A stretch of 64,000 bases of DNA from Aliishimia sp039978895 (lineage in GTDB: Bacteria; Pseudomonadota; Alphaproteobacteria; Rhodobacterales; Rhodobacteraceae): positions 72,727 to 136,726 of the forward strand of contig JBDWAL010000059.1 in NCBI GenBank assembly GCA_039978895.1, given 5' to 3'. The notes below the pieces were generated by a model. That model ran no database searches. It was not told the DNA's origin and worked only from the letters and a program-made list of their open reading frames with translations. The position numbers and the translations under genes are program-made. Below are positions 34,653 through 43,307 of this stretch, one piece after another. Each line of letters begins with the position of its first letter. Within the stretch, counting starts at the first letter, position 1.

Positions 34653-34720
34653 GAGGAAAAGGTAGTCACCCGTGTGAAAAGGTCAAAAGCGGCATGCTGT
34701 CACGTGTCACGTGCTTGGGG

Positions 34721-35371
34721 TCAACTTGTGGAAATTGAACCAAGAAATTGCGTAAGGTCATCCGTGTGATGGTGAATGTGCTCGGCTGGGAGCGGGGTTT
34801 CAGCAACATGTACGGTGCGCATCCCTAACGCATGGGGCACTGCAAGATTGCGGGGGTCGTCTTCAAACATGGCGGCGCGTTTGGGGTCAAGGCTGTCTAA
34901 CTCAAACACCTTGGCAAAGGCCCCGGCTTCCGGTTTGGGCAGGAAGTCGGCATGTTCAACACCATAGACGGCGTCAAACACCCCAGACAGGCCACGCGCA
35001 TGCAACACGTTTTGGGCATAAGGCGCGCACCCATTGGTATAAACAATACGCCGCCCCGGTAACGCTTTGATATATGCGGCGAGTGCTGGGTCGGGGGTGA
35101 GGGGGTGAAACGAAATATCATGCACATCTGTCAGATATGGGCCGGGATCGACATCATGTTCCCGCATCAGTCCTGCCAATGTGGTGCCGTAAGTCCGCCA
35201 GTAGTGTTTGCGCAGACGGTCGGCTTCGATCTTGTCCACACCCAAAGCGTTTTGGACATAGGCGATCATTTTGGTTTCGATCTGATCAAATAACCGCATT
35301 GAAGGCGGATAGAGCGTGTTGTCGAGGTCAAAGACCCATGTATCCACGTGGGAGAAATTTCTGTGTGTCAT
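34721..35371 (-). CDS. HAD-family pyrimidine 5'-nucleotidase
   Basis: Phosphatase of 216 residues with the HAD nucleophile motif VFDLDNTLYPPS (Asp at about residue 15), motif II in RRIVYTNG, and motif III/IV in AAMFEDDPRNLAVPHALGM. The TLYP variant of motif I and the length fit the SDT1/pyrimidine 5'-nucleotidase group, which dephosphorylates UMP, CMP or damaged nucleotides. It is probably read independently of the UbiH-type gene, since the gap is 68 bp. The substrate is inferred from family only. Confidence 0.88.
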   Translation of the reverse strand: MTHRNFSHVDTWVFDLDNTLYPPSMRLFDQIETKMIAYVQNALGVDKIEADRLRKHYWRTYGTTLAGLMREHDVDPGPYLTDVHDISFHPLTPDPALAAYIKALPGRRIVYTNGCAPYAQNVLHARGLSGVFDAVYGVEHADFLPKPEAGAFAKVFELDSLDPKRAAMFEDDPRNLAVPHALGMRTVHVAETPLPAEHIHHHTDDLTQFLGSISTS

Positions 35372-35460
35372 GACATTGGCTTAGCACAGACGCGAGGGCT
35401 GACAAGCGGGTTTGGCCTCGTTAGGGTCACGCAGCGGTGATGACAAAAGGAAATTCGCTC

Positions 35461-36111
35461 GTGACAATAATGAAGCAGGCCCCCACAGATGCCTATTCGA
35501 TGATATTGGCAGCGATTGATGAGGGTCTGTATCGTCCCGGAGATCGTCTGGTGGAAAGCGAGCTCGCGGAACGTTTCGGCGTATCACGCACGCCAATTCG
35601 CGAGGCTTTACAACGGCTTGAGACGCAATCTTTGTTGTCCCGAGATGGGCGATCATTGATCGTAGCATCATTGGATCACAACCAAATGGCGGAGCTTTAC
35701 ATCGTGCGGCGCGAGTTGGAAGGCTTGGCCGCGTCCCTCGCTGCGCGCCATGCCACGCCAGAAGAAATTAACTTGCTGCGCGAAATGGTGACTGCTGATA
35801 ACGCGCTGCTCAACGACCCTGCGGCGTTATCGCGCGCCAATCGTCGGTTCCATAAGCAGATTCACTTGGCTTCTCATAACCGGTACTTGGTGCAACAACT
35901 TGACCTTGTTCACCGCACAATGGCGTTAATGGCGACAACGTCTTTGGCGGCTTTGGGACGCAGCAAAATTGCGCAAGAAGAGCACGATAAAATTGTCTCG
36001 GCAATCGAAGCACGGGACGAAACGGCGGCAGGGGAAGCGCTGCGCGAGCATATTTCAGTCGCCTTCATGACGCGTTTACAGCAAGATGCGGAAGCCCGCA
36101 GAGAAGACTAA
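35461..36111 (+). CDS. GntR family transcriptional regulator (FCD/FadR type)
   Basis: Regulator of 216 residues with an N-terminal winged helix (YSMILAAIDEGLYRPGDRLVE, SELAERFGVSRTPIREALQRLE, about residues 10-65) and an all-helical FCD ligand domain (about 75-210) carrying the metal/ligand histidines in RRFHKQIHLASHN and EEHDKIVSAIEARD. Translation most likely starts at GTG, 10 nt after AAAAGG; an ATG lies three codons later. The neighbours do not reveal a target operon. FCD regulators usually sense organic acids. Confidence 0.88.
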   Translation: MTIMKQAPTDAYSMILAAIDEGLYRPGDRLVESELAERFGVSRTPIREALQRLETQSLLSRDGRSLIVASLDHNQMAELYIVRRELEGLAASLAARHATPEEINLLREMVTADNALLNDPAALSRANRRFHKQIHLASHNRYLVQQLDLVHRTMALMATTSLAALGRSKIAQEEHDKIVSAIEARDETAAGEALREHISVAFMTRLQQDAEARRED

Positions 36112-36129
36112 GTCTCACGAGCTTAGCCT

Positions 36130-38034
36130 TTATTCATCATGTGCCAAACCAGACGGTTTACGACTGACGCCATGCTGGGTTTTGTCCCAATAGAACGGGC
36201 GCACAATCAACTCGTAAAGGGCCTTGTACATCGCAAGCGTGCCAAGCGGAAAATAAAGGATCATACTTGGGGTCCAGCGCATCAAATGGCGATGTTGAGG
36301 CGCGCGTACAGCCGTCATATGCAAGCATAACGTCGCGAATTCTGCGAGGATAAAGCACCCTAGCAAAACGGGCAGGATGCCCCAACTGCTGGTGGGATGA
36401 ATACCTGTGAACATCAAAAACCAGAACGACCAGAAAACAGGGGCAAGAAGGAATTGCGACAAGGCCGTCACGAAGAAAACTTGAAGAGCTGCAAAACGAT
36501 AGAAGCCGAGGTCGCGGTAAAGCTGAATAGGATCACGCATATGTACCAACCATGTGATCGCAAAGCCTTTTAACCACCGCGACCGTTGCTTGACCCATGG
36601 CCAAGCGCGGCAATTGGCTTCCTCATAGGTGGTCGTGTCGATCAGCTCGGTGCGGTAACCTTTTCGCGCAAGACGCAGGCCAAGATCAGCGTCTTCAGTG
36701 ACGTTATGCGCATCCCATCCGCCCAGTTCTTCAAGAATATCTCGACGGAAAAACAAGGTGGTGCCGCCCAAGGGGATCACACAGCCAAGTCGCGCCAAGC
36801 CGGGCATGATCAAACGCCACCATGTCGCATATTCGATGGTAAAACAGCGCGCCAACCAATTGTGTTTTGGGTTGTAGTAATCCAATCGCCCTTGCAGGCA
36901 GGCAACGTTTTCTGGAGCGGCGTGAAAACGGGTGACGACCTCTTCGAGTTGATCTTGGGCGGGCGCGTCTTCCGCATCCCAAATGCCGATCAAGCTGCCA
37001 TGGCAAAAGTCCAAAGCGTAGTTCAAGGCGCGGGGTTTGGTGAGCAAGCCATCCCCGCTTGGAACTTCGATCACGCGCATCCATGTGGGCAAGACCGTCT
37101 GAGCCAGCATCGCGCGGGTGACATGATCTTCTTCTTCGAGCACCAACACGATGTCGAGTTGGGATTTGGGGTAGGTCAAAAGAGACAAGCGGCGGATCAG
37201 GTCTTTGGCGATTTCTTTTTCGCGCAGCAAGGGCACCATCACCGAGACTTTTGGCATGCGCATCACCGCTGGCAATGGCACAGAGCGGATCTGTGCCGCG
37301 CCACTTTGCCCCAAGACTTCGGCAATTGCTGCGCTGATTTTGAGCGCCATCGCGAAGGTAAGTGTAAGGCAAGACAGACCCACCAACAGCATCGTAAGCA
37401 ATTGAGGGGCAAGAACCGCGAGTAAAACAAGGGCCGCTGACACACAGCCCGCCAAACGTAGTCGTTCGTTGGAAAAACGCGTCCAAGTGCGGCAGGATAA
37501 GTCTTCGTCAACGCGCAACTCAGCGCGGCGCGCGAGAGCACTGCCATATGCAAGGCAAATGTAGGGGTGAATTTGGTCCATATCTGCCAAAACAGGCAAT
37601 AGTGTCAGGCCGTATTTGGGGGCCGCGGCAATCAAGTCGTCAAAGCGATCTGGGCGTGAGGTGGCCACCATGAGCATATCGTCAAGCTGTAGCCAAGGCA
37701 TTACCCCATGATTTACACAAAGGGTTCCGGGCAACAAATGGGCGACGCGGGAATCCGGGGGATCAGTATCCAAGTCGACGCGATTTAGGCCGTGTTGATC
37801 TGCCAAGGCTTCTTGAAGCTGTGCGTGTGTGATAAACCCTTCCGAGATCAGAATATCGCCCAAAGGCGCGTCAATGCGGCGCTGTTGCGCCAATGCGTGC
37901 GTGAGGTCTGCATCACTGATTGCCCCCATCTCGACCAGAATATAGCCAAGTTTGCGCATGTCGCGCAGAGACGGCGCACCCACCCGTTGGGGCGGACTAT
38001 CATGTGCCACAAGTCTGAGGCGCTGATTGCTCAC
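36130..38034 (-). CDS. Family 2 glycosyltransferase with N-terminal MshEN (c-di-GMP-binding) repeats
   Basis: Membrane protein of 634 residues. Residues about 28-85 carry two tandem MshEN motifs (KLGYILVEMGAISDADL and PLGDILISEGFITHAQL, each followed by ALxxQ), a domain known to bind cyclic di-GMP. Two transmembrane helices follow (about 205-245). The GT2 catalytic domain (about 275-500) keeps DAED, TEDADLGLRL and the polymerase-type QRSRWLKG (QxxRW). More helices close the protein (about 515-620). This is the layout of a processive exopolysaccharide synthase gated by c-di-GMP. A perfect CtrA site precedes it. The sugar polymer is unknown. Confidence 0.85.
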   Translation of the reverse strand: MSNQRLRLVAHDSPPQRVGAPSLRDMRKLGYILVEMGAISDADLTHALAQQRRIDAPLGDILISEGFITHAQLQEALADQHGLNRVDLDTDPPDSRVAHLLPGTLCVNHGVMPWLQLDDMLMVATSRPDRFDDLIAAAPKYGLTLLPVLADMDQIHPYICLAYGSALARRAELRVDEDLSCRTWTRFSNERLRLAGCVSAALVLLAVLAPQLLTMLLVGLSCLTLTFAMALKISAAIAEVLGQSGAAQIRSVPLPAVMRMPKVSVMVPLLREKEIAKDLIRRLSLLTYPKSQLDIVLVLEEEDHVTRAMLAQTVLPTWMRVIEVPSGDGLLTKPRALNYALDFCHGSLIGIWDAEDAPAQDQLEEVVTRFHAAPENVACLQGRLDYYNPKHNWLARCFTIEYATWWRLIMPGLARLGCVIPLGGTTLFFRRDILEELGGWDAHNVTEDADLGLRLARKGYRTELIDTTTYEEANCRAWPWVKQRSRWLKGFAITWLVHMRDPIQLYRDLGFYRFAALQVFFVTALSQFLLAPVFWSFWFLMFTGIHPTSSWGILPVLLGCFILAEFATLCLHMTAVRAPQHRHLMRWTPSMILYFPLGTLAMYKALYELIVRPFYWDKTQHGVSRKPSGLAHDE

Positions 38035-38083
38035 AGCTGGCTCCGCGGGCGTTATGCCCGAGGCGACCTTGCGGCAAACAAGG

Positions 38084-38098
38084 TTAAGCGCGCGTTAA
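38084..38098 (-). promoter_or_regulatory. CtrA-type site upstream of the glycosyltransferase gene
   Basis: Read on the minus strand, TTAACGCGCGCTTAA followed by C matches the CtrA consensus TTAA-N7-TTAAC perfectly. It lies 50-64 bp before the start codon, a usual distance for an activator site overlapping -35. A second, shorter dyad (TTAA-N6-TTAA) overlaps its upstream side. Confidence 0.6.
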
Positions 38099-38120
38099 GC
38101 TTAACCGAAGTTAAACCATA

Positions 38121-39272
38121 TCAAGCGGAAACGCGGGCATCCATTGCAGATGCGAAACGCTCAAACAGATAGAAACTGTCTTGCGGACCCGGGCTGGCTT
38201 CCGGGTGGTACTGCACTGAAAAGACAGGTTTATCCGCCATGCGTAAGCCGCAGTTTGAACCATCAAACAAGGATGTGTGTGTTTCGATCACACCAGTTGG
38301 TAAAGTTTGCGCGTCCACAGCAAAGCCGTGGTTCATCGAGGTGATTTCAACTTTACCGGTTTCAAGATCCTTCACCGGGTGGTTCGCGCCATGGTGGCCG
38401 TGGTTCATTTTGATCGTATTTGCGCCAAGTGCGAGGGCAAGCATCTGATGGCCCAGACAAATGCCGAAAACAGGGATGTCCTTGGCCAGAATGCCTTGGA
38501 TCATCGGAACCGCATAAACACCGGTCGCCGCAGGATCGCCGGGGCCATTGGATAAGAACACGCCGTCGGGCTTATGGGCCAACACGTCCTCTGTGGTTGC
38601 AGTCGCGGGAAGCACAGTCACATCGCAACCGACACTTGCCAAACAGCGCAAAATATTGCGCTTTGCACCAAAATCGATGGCGACAACTTTGAACTTTGCA
38701 TCGGCTTGTTTGGCGTAACCATCAGGCCATGCCCAGCGACCCTCATCCCAGCGGTAAGATTGTGCGCAGGTGACGTCTTTGGCGAGATCCATACCTTCTA
38801 GCCCGGCAAACGCACGCGCGGATGCAATCAGCGCTTCGATGTCGAAATTGCCCTCAGGATCATGGGCTAAAGCAACATGAGGTGCCCCAGCTTGGCGGAT
38901 CGCACGGGTCAGGCGACGCGTATCAATGCCGCCAATCGCGATGCGCCCGCGTGACTTGAGCCACCCATCAAGTGGTTCCATTGCACGCCAGCTTGACGGC
39001 TGTGTTGGCATCCATTTCACAACCATGCCAGCTGCGACCGGATCACCGGATTCATCATCCTCAGCGGTCACGCCGGTGTTGCCAATATGGGGAAAGGTAA
39101 AGGTCACGATTTGGCCCGCATAAGACGGGTCTGTCATGATCTCTTGATAGCCAGTCATAGAGGTGTTGAAGCACAGTTCAGCTTCTGTTTGGCCTATGGC
39201 GCCAAAGCCGATGCCATGGAAAACCGTCCCATCCGACAGAGCAAGGCAGGCGGTAGGGTGGGATGCGGGCAT
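38121..39272 (-). CDS. carA: Carbamoyl-phosphate synthase small subunit
   Basis: Glutamine amidotransferase subunit of 383 residues that supplies ammonia to CarB for arginine and pyrimidine synthesis. The N-terminal domain has LALSDGTVFHGIGFG and the conserved FTFPHIGNTGV. The class I glutamine amidotransferase domain has LSNGPGDPAA, the nucleophile cysteine in PVFGICLGHQMLALA (about residue 271) and the His-Glu pair in QYHPEASPGPQD. The partner carB is not in this window. It is divergent from yqeY. Confidence 0.97.
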   Translation of the reverse strand: MPASHPTACLALSDGTVFHGIGFGAIGQTEAELCFNTSMTGYQEIMTDPSYAGQIVTFTFPHIGNTGVTAEDDESGDPVAAGMVVKWMPTQPSSWRAMEPLDGWLKSRGRIAIGGIDTRRLTRAIRQAGAPHVALAHDPEGNFDIEALIASARAFAGLEGMDLAKDVTCAQSYRWDEGRWAWPDGYAKQADAKFKVVAIDFGAKRNILRCLASVGCDVTVLPATATTEDVLAHKPDGVFLSNGPGDPAATGVYAVPMIQGILAKDIPVFGICLGHQMLALALGANTIKMNHGHHGANHPVKDLETGKVEITSMNHGFAVDAQTLPTGVIETHTSLFDGSNCGLRMADKPVFSVQYHPEASPGPQDSFYLFERFASAMDARVSA

Positions 39273-39492
39273 GATGGCAGGCTTTCCGAATTATGGGCAA
39301 ATTTGCGGGAACCTAATGCGCAGCGCGCGTCGGGTCAAGCAGAGTCCGAGGCTTTGGCCGAAAATAGATTTTTGTTTTATTTCAGTTGGTTGTCTGTAAT
39401 TTCCGGAGTTGCCGGAATGCGCATTAATCATTATGGTGTCGCGTTACGAGGCCGGGACACTCACCCCGGCGCAATCGGGGACATCGAATTCT

Positions 39493-39960
39493 ATGGGTGA
39501 TTTGCGAGGGCGCGTTAACACAGCGCTTAAACAAGCAATGAAAGATAAGGATGCAGCACGGCTAAGTACGTTGCGTCTTATTACAGCAACCATCAAAGAC
39601 CGGGACATCGCGGCACGCGGTGAAGGCAATGAGGACGGCGTTGGCGAAAGCGATGTCCTTGCAATCCTTGGGAAAATGACCAAGCAGCGCGGCGAAAGCG
39701 CACGAGCCTATGAGGAAGCCAACCGGCTTGATCTAGCTGAACGTGAACGCGAGGAAATCGTCATCATTGAGGAATTCTTGCCCCGTCAATTGGGCGATAA
39801 AGAAGTCGATGATGCTGTGGCCAAAGCAATCGAAGAGACCGGTGCGCAAAGTATCCGGGACATGGGCAAGGTCATGGGCGCACTCAAGGGCGCGTATACC
39901 GGTCAGATGGATTTCGGAGCTGTCGGCCCTGTTGTCAAAGCGCGCCTCTGCAGCGGTTGA
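39493..39960 (+). CDS. GatB/YqeY domain-containing protein
   Basis: Protein of 155 residues with the YqeY fold, which resembles the tRNA-binding tail of amidotransferase subunit GatB. Features are LRGRVNTALKQAMKDKDAARLSTLR at the N-terminus, KQRGESARAYEEANR and the C-terminal RDMGKVMGALKGAY. Its precise role is unknown; a tRNA-related function is usually assumed. The start chosen is MGDLRGRV, with GGGGA upstream; an in-frame extension runs into the carA promoter region. The carA-yqeY divergent pairing is common in alphaproteobacteria. Confidence 0.9.
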   Translation: MGDLRGRVNTALKQAMKDKDAARLSTLRLITATIKDRDIAARGEGNEDGVGESDVLAILGKMTKQRGESARAYEEANRLDLAEREREEIVIIEEFLPRQLGDKEVDDAVAKAIEETGAQSIRDMGKVMGALKGAYTGQMDFGAVGPVVKARLCSG

Positions 39961-40048
39961 TCTAAAAACATCCTTTGGTGCTGCGCGTCGGACCAAAAGG
40001 GCTTGGCGGCGAAGGATTGCGAGTGTTGTGCTCTCAGGTGCGCGTCGC

Positions 40049-40093
40049 GTCCGGGTGGATGCCCAAGGCCGGGAAGCCTTGGGGTGCCCGGAC
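40049..40093 (+). other. Strong two-tier hairpin between yqeY and the ABC exporter gene
   Basis: GTCCGGG pairs with CCCGGAC on the outside (7 bp), and CCCAAGGC pairs with GCCTTGGG inside (8 bp, loop CGGGAA). This gives one long stem interrupted by a small internal loop. GACAG-A-CTGTC follows at once. There is no T-run, so this is not a standard intrinsic terminator. It may be an mRNA processing or attenuation structure, or part of a small RNA. Confidence 0.45.
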
Positions 40094-40159
40094 AGACTGT
40101 CCTATTGACCCCACAAAATTTGCACTTCAAGTAAGTCCGACTGATTTTACAGGTGCGAC

Positions 40160-41947
40160 ATGGCCAAGATAGCGTCCAGCGAAGAGCGGGAAAAATCCAA
40201 GAAAATAAGTGCCCTGAAGGCGTTATGGCCGTTCATGGCCGCCTATCGTGGGCTGATCTGCGCCGCCATAGGCGCATTGATTTTGACGGCCGGCGTGTCT
40301 TTAACGTTGCCGCTGGCTGTGCGCCGGGTGGTCGACAATTTCGAAGTTGAAGATGGCGCTATTCTGGATTTGTACTTTGGCGCGGCTCTTGGCATCGCAG
40401 CATTGCTCGCGGTTGGGACGGGGCTGCGCTATCTGTTGGTCACACGGCTCGGCGAGCGGGTCGTCGCAGATATTCGCAAGGCTGTGTTTGATCGTGTGAT
40501 CGGATTGTCACCTGCGTTTTATGAACAAGTGATGACGGGCGAAGTCCTGAGCCGAATCACAACTGATACGACGCTGATCCAATCTGTGATCGGCTCGTCC
40601 GTATCGATCGCTTTGCGCAACTTGCTGATTTTCATTGGGGGGCTCGCTTTGATGCTCCTGACGTCATTGAAGCTGACGTCGATGGTTTTGTTGATTGTTC
40701 CGGGTGTCATCATCCCTATCCTCGTCTTGGGGCGCAAATTACGGGTGATCAGCCGAGAGAACCAAGATTGGATCGCCGAATCTTCGGGCAACGCCTCCGA
40801 GGCCTTGTTGTCGGTGCAAACAGTGCAAGCCTTTACGCATGAAGCCGCCAGTCGTGATCAATTCGGCGACGTGACCGAAAAGAGCTTTGTGTCCGCCAAA
40901 CGACGGATTAACACGCGCGCATTGATGACGGTGATTGTGATCTTTTTGGTCTTCACGGGCATTGTTGGGGTGTTGTGGATCGGTGCGCGGGACGTGCGGT
41001 CCGGGGATATGACCACCGGGGTTTTGATCCAATTTGTGATCTATTCGGTTATGGTGGCGGGCGCTGTCGCCGCGCTGTCTGAAATCTGGAGCGAGTTGCA
41101 ACGCGCAGCGGGCGCGACAGAGCGTTTGGTTGAGCTGCTGACGACTGTTGATCAAGTTCAAGACCCTGCACAGCCCGCAGTTTTGGCACGTCCTGTCAAA
41201 GGGGCAATCATGTTTGAAGACGTGAAATTTGCCTATCCCGCACGGCCCGAGACGCAAGCGCTTGATGGGGTGAGTTTGGACATTCAACCGGGCGAAACCG
41301 TCGCGTTTGTTGGTCCCTCCGGCGCAGGTAAAACGACGATCATCCAATTGATCCAGCGGTTTTATGATCCCCAATCTGGCGCGATCCGTTTGGATGGTCT
41401 CGACATAGCGAATCTGTCGCGGGAGGATTTCCGCCGTGAAATCGCGCTGGTTCCGCAAGACCCTGTGATCTTTGCGACCTCAGCGCGCGAAAACATTCGC
41501 TTTGGTCGACTTGGTGCGACAGATGCAGAGGTCGAAGCCGCTGCCAAGGCCGCCGCCGCGCATGAGTTCATTAGCAAACTGCCAGAGGGCTATGACAGCA
41601 GTGTGGGCGAACGCGGTGTGATGTTATCGGGTGGTCAAAAACAACGCATTGCCATTGCACGGGCCATTTTGCGCGACGCGCCGATCTTGCTTTTGGACGA
41701 GGCGACATCAGCTTTGGACGCGGAATCCGAACGCGCTGTTCAAGACGCTGTGGATCATTTGTCGCAAGATCGCACAACTTTGATCGTGGCGCATCGCTTG
41801 GCAACCGTGAAAAAAGCCGACCGTATCGTCGTGTTGGATCAGGGCCGAATTGTTGCGACAGGGGCGCATGACACACTTGTGTCTGAAGACGGGCTTTATG
41901 CGCGTTTGGCACGGCTTCAATTCACGGATGGAATGGCGGCGGAATAA
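40160..41947 (+). CDS. ABC exporter, fused permease and ATPase (MsbA-like)
   Basis: Half-transporter of 595 residues. Six membrane helices lie in residues about 25-310. The ATPase domain (about 345-590) has Walker A GPSGAGKTT, the Q-loop PQDPVIFA, the signature LSGGQKQRIAIARAI and Walker B ILLLDEATSALD, all intact. It should work as a homodimer exporting a lipid or hydrophobic compound. Sequence and length match the MsbA/ABCB group common in alphaproteobacteria. The substrate is unknown. It stands alone between yqeY and a decayed kbp gene. Confidence 0.93.
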   Translation: MAKIASSEEREKSKKISALKALWPFMAAYRGLICAAIGALILTAGVSLTLPLAVRRVVDNFEVEDGAILDLYFGAALGIAALLAVGTGLRYLLVTRLGERVVADIRKAVFDRVIGLSPAFYEQVMTGEVLSRITTDTTLIQSVIGSSVSIALRNLLIFIGGLALMLLTSLKLTSMVLLIVPGVIIPILVLGRKLRVISRENQDWIAESSGNASEALLSVQTVQAFTHEAASRDQFGDVTEKSFVSAKRRINTRALMTVIVIFLVFTGIVGVLWIGARDVRSGDMTTGVLIQFVIYSVMVAGAVAALSEIWSELQRAAGATERLVELLTTVDQVQDPAQPAVLARPVKGAIMFEDVKFAYPARPETQALDGVSLDIQPGETVAFVGPSGAGKTTIIQLIQRFYDPQSGAIRLDGLDIANLSREDFRREIALVPQDPVIFATSARENIRFGRLGATDAEVEAAAKAAAAHEFISKLPEGYDSSVGERGVMLSGGQKQRIAIARAILRDAPILLLDEATSALDAESERAVQDAVDHLSQDRTTLIVAHRLATVKKADRIVVLDQGRIVATGAHDTLVSEDGLYARLARLQFTDGMAAE

Positions 41948-42039
41948 ACGCAAGCCTTGGCCTTGCAGTCTTTAGTGCGATTTTTTTCCCTATATTGCCC
42001 TTATGAACCTGCAGGCTCGGTGTATCCTGAGGGGCATCC

Positions 42040-42464
42040 ATAGGTCTGTTGGGCTTTGTAAAAGACAGCGGCAAGAGTTTGTTTGGCGGCGATTATGTGC
42101 CCGAACCAGATGTGCTGAAAAAAGAAATCGAAGATTTGGGGGGGGATGCCACGGGCGTTGAAATCTCTGTTGAAGGGGACACAGTCAAATTGTAAGGCGC
42201 GGGCACCAATGATGAGCTGAAAGAAAAGCTGATCCTTGCTGTGGGCAACGTCTCAGGGGTTGGCGCTGTTGAGGACGCAACCGCAGGCGGCGTCACTGAG
42301 CCAGAGTTCCACACCGTCGAAAAGGGCGATACGCTTTGGGCGATTGCCACCAAAACGATGGCAACGGTACCAAAATCGACGCAATTTTTGCGGTCAACCT
42401 TCCCATGCTAAGCCATCCCGATAAAATCTACCCCGGACAAATGCAGCGCTTTCCGCAGGCTTAA
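42040..42464 (+). pseudogene. Decayed kbp/ygaU-type (BON-LysM) gene
   Basis: The frame reads GLLGFVKDSGKSLFGG, then a BON domain (VLKKEIEDLGGDATGVEI, KLILAVGNVSGVGAVED) and a LysM domain (FHTVEKGDTLWAIATKTM, then DAIFAVNLPMLSHPDKIYPG). This is the layout of the Kbp/YgaU potassium-binding, LysM protein. Three lesions are visible: the expected ATG is ATA (42040), an in-frame TAA occurs at 42193 where the BON strand should continue SG, and one base is missing near 42358, so the rest of LysM is in another frame. Read through all lesions it would be about 141 residues, the normal length. Confidence 0.88.
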
Positions 42465-42539
42465 GGCGTAAGTTTCGATTGTCAAATCAGCCTCTTGCTG
42501 TGATCTTAAGGGGGCATTTGCAGTGAGCCACCTACATTC

Positions 42540-43166
42540 ATGACCCCGATTTTGTATTCTTTTCGTCGCTGCCCATATGCGATGCGCGCCCGGTTGGCGC
42601 TGCTGAAATCGGGTCAAGACGTGTGTTTGCGCGAAATCAAACTGCGCGAAAAGCCAGAGGCGTTTTTACAAGTCTCGGTAAGTGCCACTGTGCCGTGTTT
42701 GGTTCTGAACGACGCAGTGATCGATGAAAGCATCGACATCATGCGGTGGGCCTTGGCGCAAAGTGATCCCGATGGTTGGCTTGATATGCCGCTTGAGGGA
42801 TGGGAATGGATCAGTCTATTTGACGGGCCATTCAAGACGGCGTTGGATCGTACGAAATACCCGACGCGCTATCCGGGGGATGATCCGAAACGCCATCGCG
42901 CGCGCGCCGTCGAAATTCTGGCGTATCTAGATGACCAAATGGGTGAATGGGTTTTTGAAAAGCCAAGTGTTGTCGATTTCGCCTTACTGCCTTTTGTGCG
43001 CCAGTTCGCGGGTATTGACCAAGATTGGTTTGATGAACAGCCGTGGCCGAGAGTGCAGGCGTGGCTTGCGCGCTTTGTCTCTTCTGAAGCATTTGCCGCA
43101 ATTATGCACAAATACGAGGTATGGCAGCCCGGTGATGACGCAGTGGTCTTTCCACACGCTGCCTAA
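42540..43166 (+). CDS. Glutathione S-transferase-like protein
   Basis: Protein of 208 residues. The N-terminal thioredoxin fold contains ILYSFRRCPYAMRARLAL (CPYA at residues about 10-13, like omega-type or glutaredoxin-like GSTs), SATVPCLVL and the glutathione-binding DESIDIMRW. The helical C-terminal domain spans about residues 85-205 (PSVVDFALLPFVRQFAGID). The cysteine in CPYA suggests thiol-transferase rather than conjugating activity. It stands alone between the kbp remnant and an acyl-CoA synthetase gene. The physiological substrate is unknown. Confidence 0.87.
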   Translation: MTPILYSFRRCPYAMRARLALLKSGQDVCLREIKLREKPEAFLQVSVSATVPCLVLNDAVIDESIDIMRWALAQSDPDGWLDMPLEGWEWISLFDGPFKTALDRTKYPTRYPGDDPKRHRARAVEILAYLDDQMGEWVFEKPSVVDFALLPFVRQFAGIDQDWFDEQPWPRVQAWLARFVSSEAFAAIMHKYEVWQPGDDAVVFPHAA

Positions 43167-43307
43167 AACAACGTATGTCATCTGTGACGCCGCGTTTGGG
43201 GCAAGTATTCTTGCTGCAAAACTTGCGAAATTTCCCATTCATGCGCATCTTGTTTTTCAAGACAAAAGTATAAGGCCAAAAGGCCACACATTCGGGAGGA
43301 GAACGCC

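Noticed and set aside
42093..42353. 86-residue minus-strand frame inside the kbp region
   Set aside because: It is the antisense of the decayed BON-LysM gene, whose protein family is clearly readable on the plus strand.
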